Under the pieces are notes generated by a model, which saw nothing but the letters and a program-made list of their open reading frames with translations, was not told the origin of the DNA and ran no database searches. 64,000 bases of DNA, taken from contig DF239223.1 in the NCBI GenBank assembly GCA_000507305.1, positions 224,321-288,320 on the forward strand, in the 5' to 3' direction. Positions 45,885 to 57,111 of the stretch are shown here, piece by piece. This stretch comes from Breviolum minutum Mf 1.05b.01 (lineage: Eukaryota; Sar; Dinophyceae; Suessiales; Symbiodiniaceae). Position 1 is the first letter of the stretch; each line of letters opens with the position of its first letter. A program made the translations under genes and the position numbers.

Positions 45885-48800
45885 CCGTCTCCTCAACTGG
45901 TGAACGCTGGATATCTTCCATCAACCGTAGCACTGAGGTCTCTCGCATCGACATGGGATCTTCGATCCACAGAGCTGTTCTGGAGGGCCTTGACTTCCGC
46001 TGAGGGACACCTGAGGCGGAACTGGAAACTTAAGGATTTCGTGGTGCTGTTTGTAGGGGGGCTTTGATATATGTATATATATATATATTTATATTATAAT
46101 ATTATTATATTATATATGTATATGTGTGTGTGAGGCACCAAATTCCGCAAAGCCAAAAGGTGTCTCAGTACGTCTCAGTCAAGGTTTTTAACAGGGGCTA
46201 GCCGGCTAGCCTCCATCAGCCATGACAATTTCTTCGCGAAAGTGACCACTTGAAACAGCCTGGCGATGGGGCAACTGCTCGGGACCATCTGTCTGTTAAT
46301 TTCACGTCACGGAGATGTGGCAAAACCAAGGTCGCCCCTCCACATCATTCCAAGCCTCTCCATCACTTGCCCCTGGAGCAAAACGGGCAGAATGGAAGGT
46401 TGCAGGGACAAGAGCAATGAATAGCAATGAGACATCTAGTGGAAACGTGACCCTCCAATTTTTCCGGTGACTTTCTCAAGCTTCACGTAGATTCACTGTT
46501 CTGCCGAGCCTTCCGCTGAATTTGAGAGGCAAACGAGGGCGGTGCGTGAACGTTGGCAAGGTTCCAACGCTTGGTCCTCGAGTGCATGTAACATGTTACA
46601 AGGACACGTCGAAATACGTCGAACACACCTATGAGATCCATTGAGATCCTGCAAACTTCGAACACAGCTGAGAGACACGACAGTCACCGAAGCCAAGACG
46701 CTTCATCTGCAAGGAACCACATTGCCGATCTTGAATGCTCCACTTCTGCCAAGAAGACATTGCATGAGATGCACCATGCAAATAGATCAAATAGGCTGGT
46801 TTTTTTGCCGGAAATAAAATGAAACACCCATGTGGTGCACAGTCATTCAGCTTTTTTAGCTCCTGGAGGACCTGTTGGAAGGATCGCCGAGCGACTACGT
46901 CGGATCTCGAGATCCTCAGCGGCCTGAGAGGGATTTGAGAGGCGCGAGAGAATTGAGGCATCAGGTCTCTCATCATAATCTTCATCATTCGTAGCATATG
47001 TATAGACGGCAACTGCTCATCCACAGAAATTATCATATATATATATATATGTGTGGTTTGATCAATACCGATGAATACCATGGAATTACATGACATATGC
47101 ATACTTCCCTGAACACCAGCATACTTCACGCAGCAAAAAAACGAACAAACCCCCTTATTATTCGGAACCTTCAAACGGCATCCACGAGTTTTTTTCTGAA
47201 ACGTTCAGGCCAAGTGTCCTGCTCCAAGCCTTCGTCGGGTGTGGTTTGAAGTTGTTACTGCCCAATTTTTCCCACAAAGAAAAGTGCTGAAACTCAAACA
47301 AGCCAGAGATCATCTGAAAACGTAGTGACGTTAACCAGGATTCTCATGGGGACTGGGTATTGCTGTATATTCTGAAACGGCTGACACGGCTTTGCTATTT
47401 TTCCGATGTCATCTCTTCACAACTGGCCTGTCATCTCTGGAGTCACTTGTGACATGGATACGTCAACCGTTCCCTGCATCACACGCAAATCGGTGTTAAC
47501 AGCGTCCAGGTTGCGTCAAGTTGTTGACAAAGAGGAGTATATTCAAAACAAACATACACAAGATATCACCAGACATGTGTTTTTCTATGCACCTTTCCCT
47601 TTCATTCGGATGCTTCTCCAGGGTCCCAAGAGATCCAAGAGCTTTCCCACGAATCCTTGCCTGTGACTCCATTCACGAGGCGGCTTCCCACCACCCGGAC
47701 CCGTTGAGCCCAGGATTCTACATTTAGCGGACGTGAGTGGCTGAAAACCCACAGTCCTGGTATCTTACTCAACGAATCCCTTATTACAAGTGTTCCTACC
47801 AGTGACAAGGGGTATTCCGAATATAGTAAAGCGCCAATTTTATGCATAACAATCACCAACTAATAAAATATGATTATATATATATACACATATAATTTAC
47901 ATATATATTTTTTCTGTGTATATCATATCTATATGTTCATTGCATGTTCAACTCGTCCAGTTCCATCCTTTCGTTCCCTCAGCAATCGAGTGCCCCACCG
48001 ATCGCAAAGTGTCGGCCAGAGCCTTTGACTGCTGTAGCAACCTCGAAACCCACACGGCAAACACACTGGGAGATGTTTCCTGACATGCCATGCTGCGACT
48101 TAGATAACATCAATCAAAGCAGTTGACTGCATGCTTGCAATGGGAGTAAGAATCAATAGCAATTACTGGTATATCTATAAATTATACAAATTTATACCAT
48201 ATATGCTTATCACACTCACCTTGATTGAAAGGTTGATCTAATCTGGAAGCCGGGACCTCCAAAACCAAACCGAGGCGAAGGCCGGTTGGACAATTCCGCT
48301 GCCTTGAGGCCTCGTTCAGAAATGATCTCCGTGCAGCGCATGAGGTCTCGGGTGGCATTCACCGCAGGCCTTGTGCACCCAACAAGCTGTCAAAGATTCG
48401 TCAAAGGTAGAGAGATGCTGGGAAACATATGGTACAAATACTGAATCAATGGATTGGATGAACACTTTCCAAGACTGTTCTTTCAGCAACTTGAATTTAA
48501 CTTAAAATTCCAAGAAAAATCTGAAGCTGGTTGCCTTCTGAACTTCCCATCTTTAAGTGCCGCCTTGTCATGCCTTGTGCTGTCTTGATCTTCTCCAGTA
48601 GTGGCACCAAATCAGAGGGAACGTTGACCGCACACCTGGCTACCCCAGAGGCTGCTTGAGTCACGCAATGAGTGCCTCAGAGGGGTGCCATGTGCCATCC
48701 GGCCACGTATGTGGTGAGGTGAAAAGGGGGGGGTTCTAAGGCTTGAAGTCGTTAGCGAACAGTTTATATATAAAACCAAAACCACAACACACACACACAC

Positions 48801-51100
48801 ACACACACACACCCATCTCTGGCAAGCTCTTGCAAACAAAGGGGCTATCCAGCAAATGGGTACCACACCTGCGGAAGTGTGATCAAGCTCCACAGGGATG
48901 CTCAAAAATGATGTAGTTCCGGAATGTTTTGTAGGGACTACATGCCCTTTTCCATCCTTTTCCTTCGGCTTTTCGCATTATAATGTCATGTTCCCACCAC
49001 CTGAGTCTGGGGCATGTTTCACAACGAGATTACATCATCATGAGGGATAAAAAGTGTTGTCGATTACCCTATCAGTCTCGATTGCTCGCAGCACGAGAAG
49101 CTCAACAAGCCACCTCAATAGTTGCTGCCATGTTCTCTCGCCACATGCTGCCTCATGAGATTCAGACATGTGATACGAAGCCAAAAAGCTTAGTGCCTGT
49201 ACTTTTCCAACGGTCGGCCAATATAGGCCTTGTTCCATCTTGTTTCTCCGAAGCAGACTCTTGAAATGTGAACCCCGCAGCCGCTTCCTGGCCTCTTCTG
49301 CTAAACGCGCAACTTTCAAACACATCTCTGCACCATCCAAAGCGTGCCTCTATGCAGGCAATAAATTGCCATCAAATTGTTTCATGCCATCAGGGGGGGG
49401 GAAATTTGGTTTGCATGCAGCCTTGCTTTGTTCTCAAGAATCCAACATCCCATTCCGTCTTAGGATGATTGCAGGTTAGGGCAGGAGAAATGGTTGGAAA
49501 CTCAGCTCCCTGCTCGGCTTGACGGGAACAACTCTCCACAGGGATTGCCTTCACCACCGCCTTACAATGCCCGACATTTTCGGGTCTCAAGGAAGGATGG
49601 AAAAGGAAGGTCACCAAAGTCAGCCACTCCAAGCCTCTCAAGTATAGAATCTTATCGTTGATTCCCTCTTTCTTTAGCAACCTTTATCAATCTGTTCATC
49701 ACACTCCGCTTATTCCCCCTCGCTTCCAACAAGGCGAACTTCGCCCCGAAGCCTCAGCATCCAAGGGTGACTGCTCCTTAGCTTAGCCAAGTTCCAGCAG
49801 GATCGATGGTCACAAATTCAACACTCACACCGACCCTCACACTGACTCCACAAAGCATACCAGCATCCCATAGTACATAGAATGTTTGCTAAATGCATTT
49901 GGTTCATCTAAACTTGTCTGGCCAAACAGTTTTTCACACCCCATCCCATCACGCAGTCTGGTCTTGGGATAAAGAACAACCTCACAACCTCACAACCTCA
50001 CAACATCCGGCCAACGAAATCCGCCAAGCAGCATCAATGCCACTGACATCATCACTCATGTCACTCACGTCGTCCAGGCCATCCACACAATCGGACTCGT
50101 CAGACTTCAAAAGGCCGTTGTGACATGGCGAAGATGGTGAAGCGGCCTGCGCAAGAGTCGAACACACATGAAGGGAAGACCGGAATGGCCACACCTAAGG
50201 TGATAGAAACGTTTGCACACGTCATACAATATCAGTATCATAATGACGAGTTCTAATGAATTTATGTAAAATAGTGTAAACCTGCCCAATTGGCACTGCA
50301 CATGAATTTACAGCGGCGTGCTGCGTAAGGGACTGCATTAGTTCAGTCAGATTTGCTGTGAGGCGCCTCGCTTTCAGAAGCCTCAATGGTCTCAACCTGG
50401 CGCAAATCGCTTAGTAAAGCTGCATTGAAGCGCAATGCCTCTGATGACTTTGACAGTACACTTTTGATGATTTCTCAAAACTATACCAAGATGGGGCGGT
50501 TTTGAAACCCGAAAGGCCTCAACTGCTTTGGGAGATTCAGGAGATTCATCAGGTGCAGCCGGCAGAACCTGTCAGGCGGTTGGCGTTTGTGACCAACCTA
50601 ACCTAGAAAACTAAATGGGTTGATCATCCAAGATTGCGTGACGCTTAGGAGTGCTAAGCCACGTTCAACATATAAAAATCAGAAAATGTGGCCCACCTGA
50701 AATGTCAGATCGTTTGAAATCCTTCCAACAGCTCTTGAGGTCAGGAGAATTCACCTAGGACCTGCCACTTGTTAGCTCTAAACTGAACTGATCTTGGATC
50801 ACCATCCTTGCAAACCACAAGATTGAAGAAATTTCCACCTATTCCTGTCTGGCTAAACCACCAAAATTGGTGAATTTGGGAGCGCTCTCCCCGCATTTGG
50901 GGATGCCGGTATGAATCGTTCTGGCATGTCAGTATCATGATTGAGTTGGAAAGGATTCTTCCAAACAGGTTGAGCGTTTGGATGTTTTTTTTTTGGATTC
51001 ATTGAGTGGATGATTTTCCGCTGCTTCATCCTCAAGCCTCCACAGGCTCCACAGGAGCGGCTCCTGAAATCACACTCAAAAGTACCCTGACAAACCATGC
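45885..51100 (-). CDS. Long run of about 15 exons, unnamed (one or more genes)
   Basis: Coding-like minus exons in transcription order: about 50985-51100 (TFECDFRSRSCGACGGL), 50741-50950 (TGIGGNFFNLVVCKDGDPRS, ending at a GTGAAT donor), 50485-50570 after TGACAG (APDESPESPKAVEAFRVSKP), 50290-50395 (LRPLRLLKARRLTANLTELM), 49985-50168 after CACCTTAG (LLKSDESDCVDGLDDVSDMS), 49500-49680 (WLTLVTFLFHPSLRPENVGH), 49250-49345 (AEMCLKVARLAEEARKRL), 48815-48905, 48545-48640 (VNVPSDLVPLLEKIKTAQGM), 48240-48385 (CTEIISERGLKAAELSNRPS), 47945-48090 (WVSRLLQQSKALADTLRSVG), 47410-47515 (VNTDLRVMQGTVDVSMSQVT), 47185-47270 (PDEGLEQDTWPERFRKKLVD), 46840-46985 (SDVVARRSFQQVLQELKKLN) and 45885-46020 (WIEDPMSMRETSVLRLMEDI). 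Junctions were not all tested. No family is recognised; the Arg/Leu-rich helix at 50.3 kb resembles an S4-S5 linker only superficially. Confidence 0.4.
46068..46131 (+). repeat. AT-rich microsatellite ending in (GT)n
   Basis: TATATA dinucleotides, TTATA variants, then a short GT run, in spacer. Similar short TA/AT tracts occur near 3200-3370, 8190-8230, 22380-22460, 29590-29610, 47030-47050 and 47875-47940. Confidence 0.85.
48787..48812 (+). repeat. (AC)13 microsatellite
   Basis: Thirteen AC units close to the 3' edge of a probable minus-strand exon at 48815-48905; read on the minus strand it would be a GT run just after the exon. Confidence 0.95.
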
Positions 51101-51109
51101 GATCAAATA

Positions 51110-52600
51110 GGACAGAAGATTGTGAGACGTGTTTTTTAAAACGCAAGCAAATCTAATACGTTATCGCAAATAAAAAATGTAGTTTGTTGCGATTTAATGG
51201 AATGTAGTTCAATATGATTGAATCTATCTAATCCAATTGAATGGTGTACAGTGTGATACACCAAAGTGCATGGGACAATAAACTGTAAAATACACTAGAA
51301 AAACACAAAATCAAATACACCAAAAAATACGATAAACATGGATAAACTCTTATAAAGAACACAATATAATCAAATATAATACCGCAGTAAAGTACATAAG
51401 ATATCAAAATATGATGCAAAATAGCAAAACACAATACAATTCATGATATGCAACATGATATATATAATATATAAACAAAGCAAAAAAATAGTACGCCAAA
51501 AAAATATTTCGAAAACAATATTTTCCGGCAATGTCCGGCATCATACAACACAATACAAATATCATTTAAAAAATGCAAGTAATGCAAAACCCAATCAAAA
51601 GGGGAATTTTTTTTGTCTAGAATGCGATCTTTGGCACACACCAATAATCAACATTCGAAACAAAAGAGGCGCCCCCTATCTAAAGTAAATCTTGTTTTGA
51701 CTATACCCTCCGGAACTGTAAGGGTCTCAGCACCTACTGGTGTCGGCCGAGTTTTTGATTTCTGATGCGACATACATATGAGTGTTTTTTAAATCATGTT
51801 ATATTGTGTACATTATATGCTATATATTGTAATCTTATGTTGCATTTCGCTACAATGTCTTGTGTTACATGGTGCTATATATTGTGTTATATCATGTTAT
51901 ATCTTATGATACTATGGTATGTTCACACCGTGAGCAGTTCACTCCGCCCGCGCCACACGAACACCTCAGCTCTTGTGGCTCCATTATAGTGTTTTTGACT
52001 TGGTGTTGGCAGATGTTCAGCTTGTATTGAGCATGTTTTTGTTTGGAGGGGTCATCTTGGACCAACTTGAGGTCTATGTTGGGTCTATCAGGAGCGTAGA
52101 CAGAAACGTTCCCTCAAAAGAATATGGTTGTATATTCGATAGAATGTAACAGCATGCTGAAAAATACGATAGAAAATTGTCACATTCTAGCAAACAAATG
52201 AAAACCGTATATAATTTTTTACAAAGGAAAAGAACAATGCAATAGGAATATCACATATTTACTCTAAAACAAAATAACAAACTACAATACAAGACAATGC
52301 GGTACCATACAATACAATACAAGAAAATACAATACAATATGTTGTTTCATGCAATATAATATCATAGAATCATATAGATATAATATATAATATAAATTCA
52401 TATATTGTATATATGAGATGACTCGACATGATACAACAAAATATACTATAACATAATATCATATGGCAGAGTGCAACAATGTAAGAGATAGACTAGAATA
52501 GAATGATTACAATAGAATAGAATAAAATCGCGTAGCATAGCTTGGCATAGCATCGCATAGCATAGTATAGAATGAAAATATATATAGAACATAACATATT
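51110..52600. other. AT-rich low-complexity spacer
   Basis: About 1.5 kb rich in A and T with degenerate AATAC/ATACA-type units (for example AATACAATACAAGA near 52310-52340) and ATAGAATAGA-type units near 52490-52560. No exon candidate here is convincing on either strand. A possible gene boundary. Confidence 0.6.
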
Positions 52601-52619
52601 CTTTACATGTGCCATTTGC

Positions 52620-52815
52620 CTACATCAAGCAAGTTTTTCCGGATGATCCACTTTTGATGCCCCGACAAGTGGTCCAATGGAATGCGCTGCAGTCTCTCCT
52701 TGCTCAGGCAACGTTGACAACGGCGTTTCTTGCCGCGCCGGCCTTTCTTCCGGCTCTGTTGGAGGTGCCGTTTGCTTTGGCCTTTGCTGAGTTGCCTGCG
52801 CAATGGAAAACAAAA
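52620..52815 (-). CDS. Probable disordered-region exon
   Basis: Three frames are open. I prefer the minus frame with QQRPKQTAPPTEPEERPARQ and a Glu/Pro/Thr-rich composition, typical of a disordered linker. A plus frame gives an Ala/Leu-rich hydrophobic segment instead. Unresolved. Confidence 0.28.
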
Positions 52816-52886
52816 ATTGCACTGGAGTTACTCCCTAAGGCTCTCAACTTTACATGTCAAAATCCCATTGATGCCAAGGTAACCAG

Positions 52887-53336
52887 GTGCAGGGTGTGAA
52901 AAATGGACAGGTCGACCTTTTTCAGTCTTTAATGCTCCCGCATGTTGCACCAAGTGTTCCCAACTTCGCACATTTCGCTTCGTCCGATTTCTGTTTCGGA
53001 GGACATGCGAAGGCAACCAAAAACCGGAGACTAAATCTCATCTTGGACGGAGTCTCTGTGAAAAACCAGGGTTCTGATTCGAACAGCTTGCGACAGAATC
53101 ACCCATGGTTCTTCCTTATGGAACAGGGATACGATTTTTGGAAAGACATCCCTCAGAGTCAGAGAAAGGAGCAAAGGCAAAGGAATCAACAGTTGAAAAT
53201 GTCAGAGAGTATACATTTTTCGTTATATCGGGACATGTTTCTTCTCTCAAGGACGGCTCCACATGATGTTGTTTCAAGAATACAAAGATTAGATAGACTA
53301 CAAAGGTTTTATATACATACTACATACATTGCATGA
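52887..53336 (+). CDS. 150-codon open frame, possible exon
   Basis: A plus frame stays open from 52887 to 53336, with FCFGGHAKATKNRRLNLILD and GYDFWKDIPQSQRKEQRQRN. A competing minus exon (RNRTKRNVRSWEHLVQHAGA) overlaps the first 150 bases. Which is real cannot be told from sequence alone. Confidence 0.3.
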   Translation: MQGVKNGQVDLFQSLMLPHVAPSVPNFAHFASSDFCFGGHAKATKNRRLNLILDGVSVKNQGSDSNSLRQNHPWFFLMEQGYDFWKDIPQSQRKEQRQRNQQLKMSESIHFSLYRDMFLLSRTAPHDVVSRIQRLDRLQRFYIHTTYIA

Positions 53337-53479
53337 CAGTACAGTACATGCACTGCATATACACGACACATGCCAGATACATTTGCATTACACCAAACTA
53401 CACTAGACTAGACTATTCACATTAAATTGGATTCTATGAAGTGACATTAGAACAAATCAAATTACGTTACATACATACC

Positions 53480-53720
53480 ATACGCACATAAAATTGTATG
53501 CATTATATTTCATTTCATTGCATCGCATGAACATACCAAAATATTTCGTAACAAACCACGACAGAGAAAATACCATAACATACGGTCACACACCATAACA
53601 TACCATAGCATGCGGTGATACACCATAACATGCCATGATATACCATGACATGCCATTTACAAGATACCATTACATACCATGACATACCACAACATACTCT
53701 GACATACAACAAAATACTAT
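53480..53720. repeat. Degenerate ACATACCATA repeats
   Basis: ACATACCATA/ACACCATAAC-like 10-base units recur with drift over about 240 bases. Non-coding. The flank 53340-53480 is AT-rich spacer. Confidence 0.7.
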
Positions 53721-53789
53721 ACCATGCCATAGCATACATGCACACACGCATGCATAGATACCTATATATTTGAAATGTATGTTCGGTTT

Positions 53790-53912
53790 TAGACTGACAG
53801 CAGATGGCTCGCAAACATACACAGCGCCACAATTCAGTGGTTTTGTCCAAATATGCTTGAGAAATTCTTGAGTGTCGCTGTGCCTCCTGCACCTTGCAAG
53901 TCGGGATCGCAA
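53790..53912 (-). CDS. Possible exon
   Basis: The minus frame reads RRHSDTQEFLKHIWTKPLNC and then a cysteine-containing tail. Short and unsupported by neighbours. Confidence 0.24.
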
Positions 53913-54059
53913 ATCACGAGCATATACTTATGTCATTCAATAACCAGCACTTCTTGGAAAGGATCAAAACTTCAAAAGAATGAAATATTTATCATTTCTC
54001 TGCCACTCAAAATGCGCTGCTGTTGAAGCACACAAGTATATACAGTACAGCCCTTCGGT

Positions 54060-54426
54060 TTCCATGAAGGGCTCTATGTTCCTCAAATTGCGTCCCAAGA
54101 AAAATCAAGCGCCGATGACAACGGTCAAGCTAAGCTATCGCCACCGTTCCACCTACGCAGCTCAGGACAGTATGTGAAGTGTACTGGTACTGCAAACACA
54201 TCACATCTGAGCTTTCGTGGGTACTCGCCCGTGGACTTTTACATGTTCTTCTACCGTCCAGAACTGCTCGAAAAACAGAGGAAGGTGCAATCTGTTGGAA
54301 CTGCCAAACTTGCTGAAACAACGCGGCTCTCAATATCTTTGCTTCCCTTTTCGGAAGCTGGACGCCAAGGGCATTGGAGATTGAAGATTGGGGATTGGAA
54401 TCGTGATTCGATTCTAACTCGGTCAT
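54060..54426 (+). CDS. Two probable plus-strand exons
   Basis: About 54060-54175 (MFLKLRPKKNQAPMTTVKLS) and about 54185-54426 (FYMFFYRPELLEKQRKVQSV, then TTRLSISLLPFSEAGRQGHW). The pieces overlap a weaker minus frame. The first recalls a beta-rich domain following some VWA modules, but I would not assign it. Confidence 0.33.
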
Positions 54427-54928
54427 GAACACAGACTGAAAGTCCGAGAAACCTTTTTTGATGGAAATGCAATCATAGAGAATCATAGGATATCATAGCC
54501 ATTCTTTTAGATATCAAGGCTGCCCAATCCACCCACTCCAACCAACCTTTTTTTGCTGCAGATAGGCCAAGCGCAAATGCGGCAGATTGGTCCAGCATGC
54601 ATCGTTAACACAAGCTCTCATGAAGTTGCAATGCCCAACACGAATTATTCAGTCGCTGGGTTTTTAATCACTCACTGTGGGCTTGTCTGTCGGCTCATAG
54701 GTTTGCTGCGATTGGTGACACCGAGGAGCCTCAGACCAAGCCATGAAATGCCAATGAATTCTAAATTGATGATGGCTTTTGGATATTTCTAAGCTACACA
54801 TGATATCATGCTCGGTAGACCTGCCGAGAACCTCCATGGGTCACATATGTTTCGAGTGACTTTAAGTAACATTCACATGATACCACACCTAGCAGCCTAG
54901 AAAGGCCAACAGTGGGCCATCGGTCCAG

Positions 54929-54929
54929 C

Positions 54930-54999
<70 letters not shown>

Positions 55000-55000
55000 G
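54929..55000 (+). repeat. (CAA)n microsatellite, about 24 units
   Basis: CAA/ACA triplets, nearly pure, ending CAGCAAG. It lies downstream of the minus-strand exon at 55113-55370. Confidence 0.97.
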
Positions 55001-55112
55001 CAAGCACAACAAGTGTCCGTTCAACCTGCTCACCTACCGTACCCGATAATTCACTTGACTTCTCCATGATGCATCTGGATGGGGGGAGAAAACTTGAGCC
55101 TGCCGCACCGAG

Positions 55113-55370
55113 CTACAGTAGGTCCTCCTTGTGGATCTTCTTTTTCTTCCCTGTCTTGCGTTTGTTGCTGCTATTATTATTGATGAGCTTGGTCTCCTCA
55201 AGGGCCGAGGTCAATATCCTGTAGACATGCAACAATCGCAAGGCTGTTTCTGGAGATGGGCTAGGCGGCAGGCACCGATAGTTTGAATTTGATGAATGGA
55301 CCAATGCCAATGCAACTGACACATCACTGAGAGTGGCGTGTCTGACACGTCTGGCAGCACCTTTCTTAAC
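55113..55370 (-). CDS. C-terminal exon with basic tail
   Basis: The minus frame reads RHATLSDVSVALALVHSSNS, then ETALRLLHVYRILTSALEET, an Asn run and a Lys-rich tail (KRKTGKKKKIHKEDLL) before TAG. This is the last exon of the gene downstream of the cation channel. The basic tail may be a nuclear signal, which is conjecture. Confidence 0.45.
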   Translation of the reverse strand, partial: VKKGAARRVRHATLSDVSVALALVHSSNSNYRCLPPSPSPETALRLLHVYRILTSALEETKLINNNSSNKRKTGKKKKIHKEDLL

Positions 55371-55656
55371 TCAAAAGCCTTTGCACATGCAGAGCCCTAT
55401 CCCCATCCCATCAAATCATTTAAGAGACAGTTCTTTTAAAAATTTCACAGGTGCCGGCTATGACGGCTATGAAGGAGTGAAAATATGGGTGAATCCTGCC
55501 TGAGAGAATCGGCCACTGACTTGACTTCACACTGCAAGCAAATCCTTGGGCAAACCACCGTGGCATCTTCTGTAAGTCAAGCCAAAAGCTTGTTGGATGC
55601 AGCTAGATGCTGTTGTGTGTTTTTTTAGGAAAATGCGGTAAATCAATGGTATATGA

Positions 55657-57045
55657 CTACTGCAAATGAATTTTTCCAATCGCAGCTGTTTTCTCTTTGC
55701 TGCTGAAGGTCTGGTCAATGGCTCGTGCAGGGCCCTTGCACCGAAGAATGCCATCAATGAAGTCTTCATAGGTCACCATCCCTTCACCTTTGCGGAGCTC
55801 ATGCCATGGACTCAAAACACCTCTCCACACTGAAAACTTCCACAAAAAAAAAAGAGGTGTGGTTCTCTCCTCGCTTCAAAAACCCTTTCCTCCGTGATTT
55901 TTTTTCGAAGTGGCCATTTTGAAGTAGCTGGAACAATGCTTGACCTTCGGCCACGTCCAAGTCTAAGCTTTGGAGGTATGCTTGCACACGCTGGTCCATG
56001 AGAAGTTGCGTCCTCAGTGTGACACAGCAAGTCCCCGCCATCTCGGGAATGATTTTGATGTGGATGCAAAAAACAACGGTAGCCGGAATCTTTGCAAGGC
56101 AAGACTCATTTCGTCCTCAGTGAGAACTCCATCCCCACTATCATCCATTGCTGCGAAAATACCTCAGATCGACATCTGTGATGGTGCAGCCATGCAAGCA
56201 GCATCAAGCAGCCATGACTATGCTGCGAAGCTTCAAAAGCAAAACTCAGGACTCAAGACTATACACACACTGAACTCAGCTGAAAACTTCCTATCACATC
56301 AAGCTGCCTTCCAACTTCTTGACGTATCTGGCATTTTGCAGCAGCCGTTCTTGCACCATAAGTTCTGCGTCATTGTTAGCGGCTTCAAGAGTTTCTCGAA
56401 GAAACACGGCGGTGATAATTCTGATCACCTCAGTTCACCGTTCTTTGGTTGGGAACCCCTGCAACACCCAGAAGTTCGACCTGCAACCTACTCAACTTGG
56501 ATTGACTTCCTGGATGACAAAGAATGCTAAACTGTTGATACTGTTCCTAAATCCAGATCCAATCATGTAATACTGCTCTAATTCCTGCCATTACTATCTA
56601 ATCTAAGTCTATTGATTCAAGACTGTTTGATCCGACATGTTTGGTGTTTCTCAAGTGCAAATCAGCTACTGCGAAAACAATGAACGTCACGTAGATGATG
56701 AAAAAAATGGCATATCTGTGATCCACATCTTCCAAGAGCGGACCTTGCGGCAATTCTACAATCACGCCAAGGAGTGCGACGCGGTGGAATCGGAATTCCA
56801 TTCGGGGGCTATTGGGACAACAAGTAGCTCTTGGACCCTGAGGCAACTCAACCAGAAAACCAACTTCCACAACACCAAAAAATAGCAGCATCGATATTCA
56901 ATAGCATTTTGTGTCTTCGTAAAGGGACAATCAAAAAACAAATGTCAATAGGACGGAGCAACCACAACAACTCAGAAAACAAGAAGTCAACAACCAACAC
57001 AAACAACAACACAAAACCAACACAAAACCAACACAAAACCAACAC

Positions 57046-57111
<66 letters not shown>

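Noticed and set aside
47941..48110. Frame with GGALDC, TGA, GNERMELDEL as a possible selenocysteine site
   Set aside because: The third minus frame over the same bases is open and reads better (WVSRLLQQSKALADTLRSVG), so the TGA frame is a shadow.
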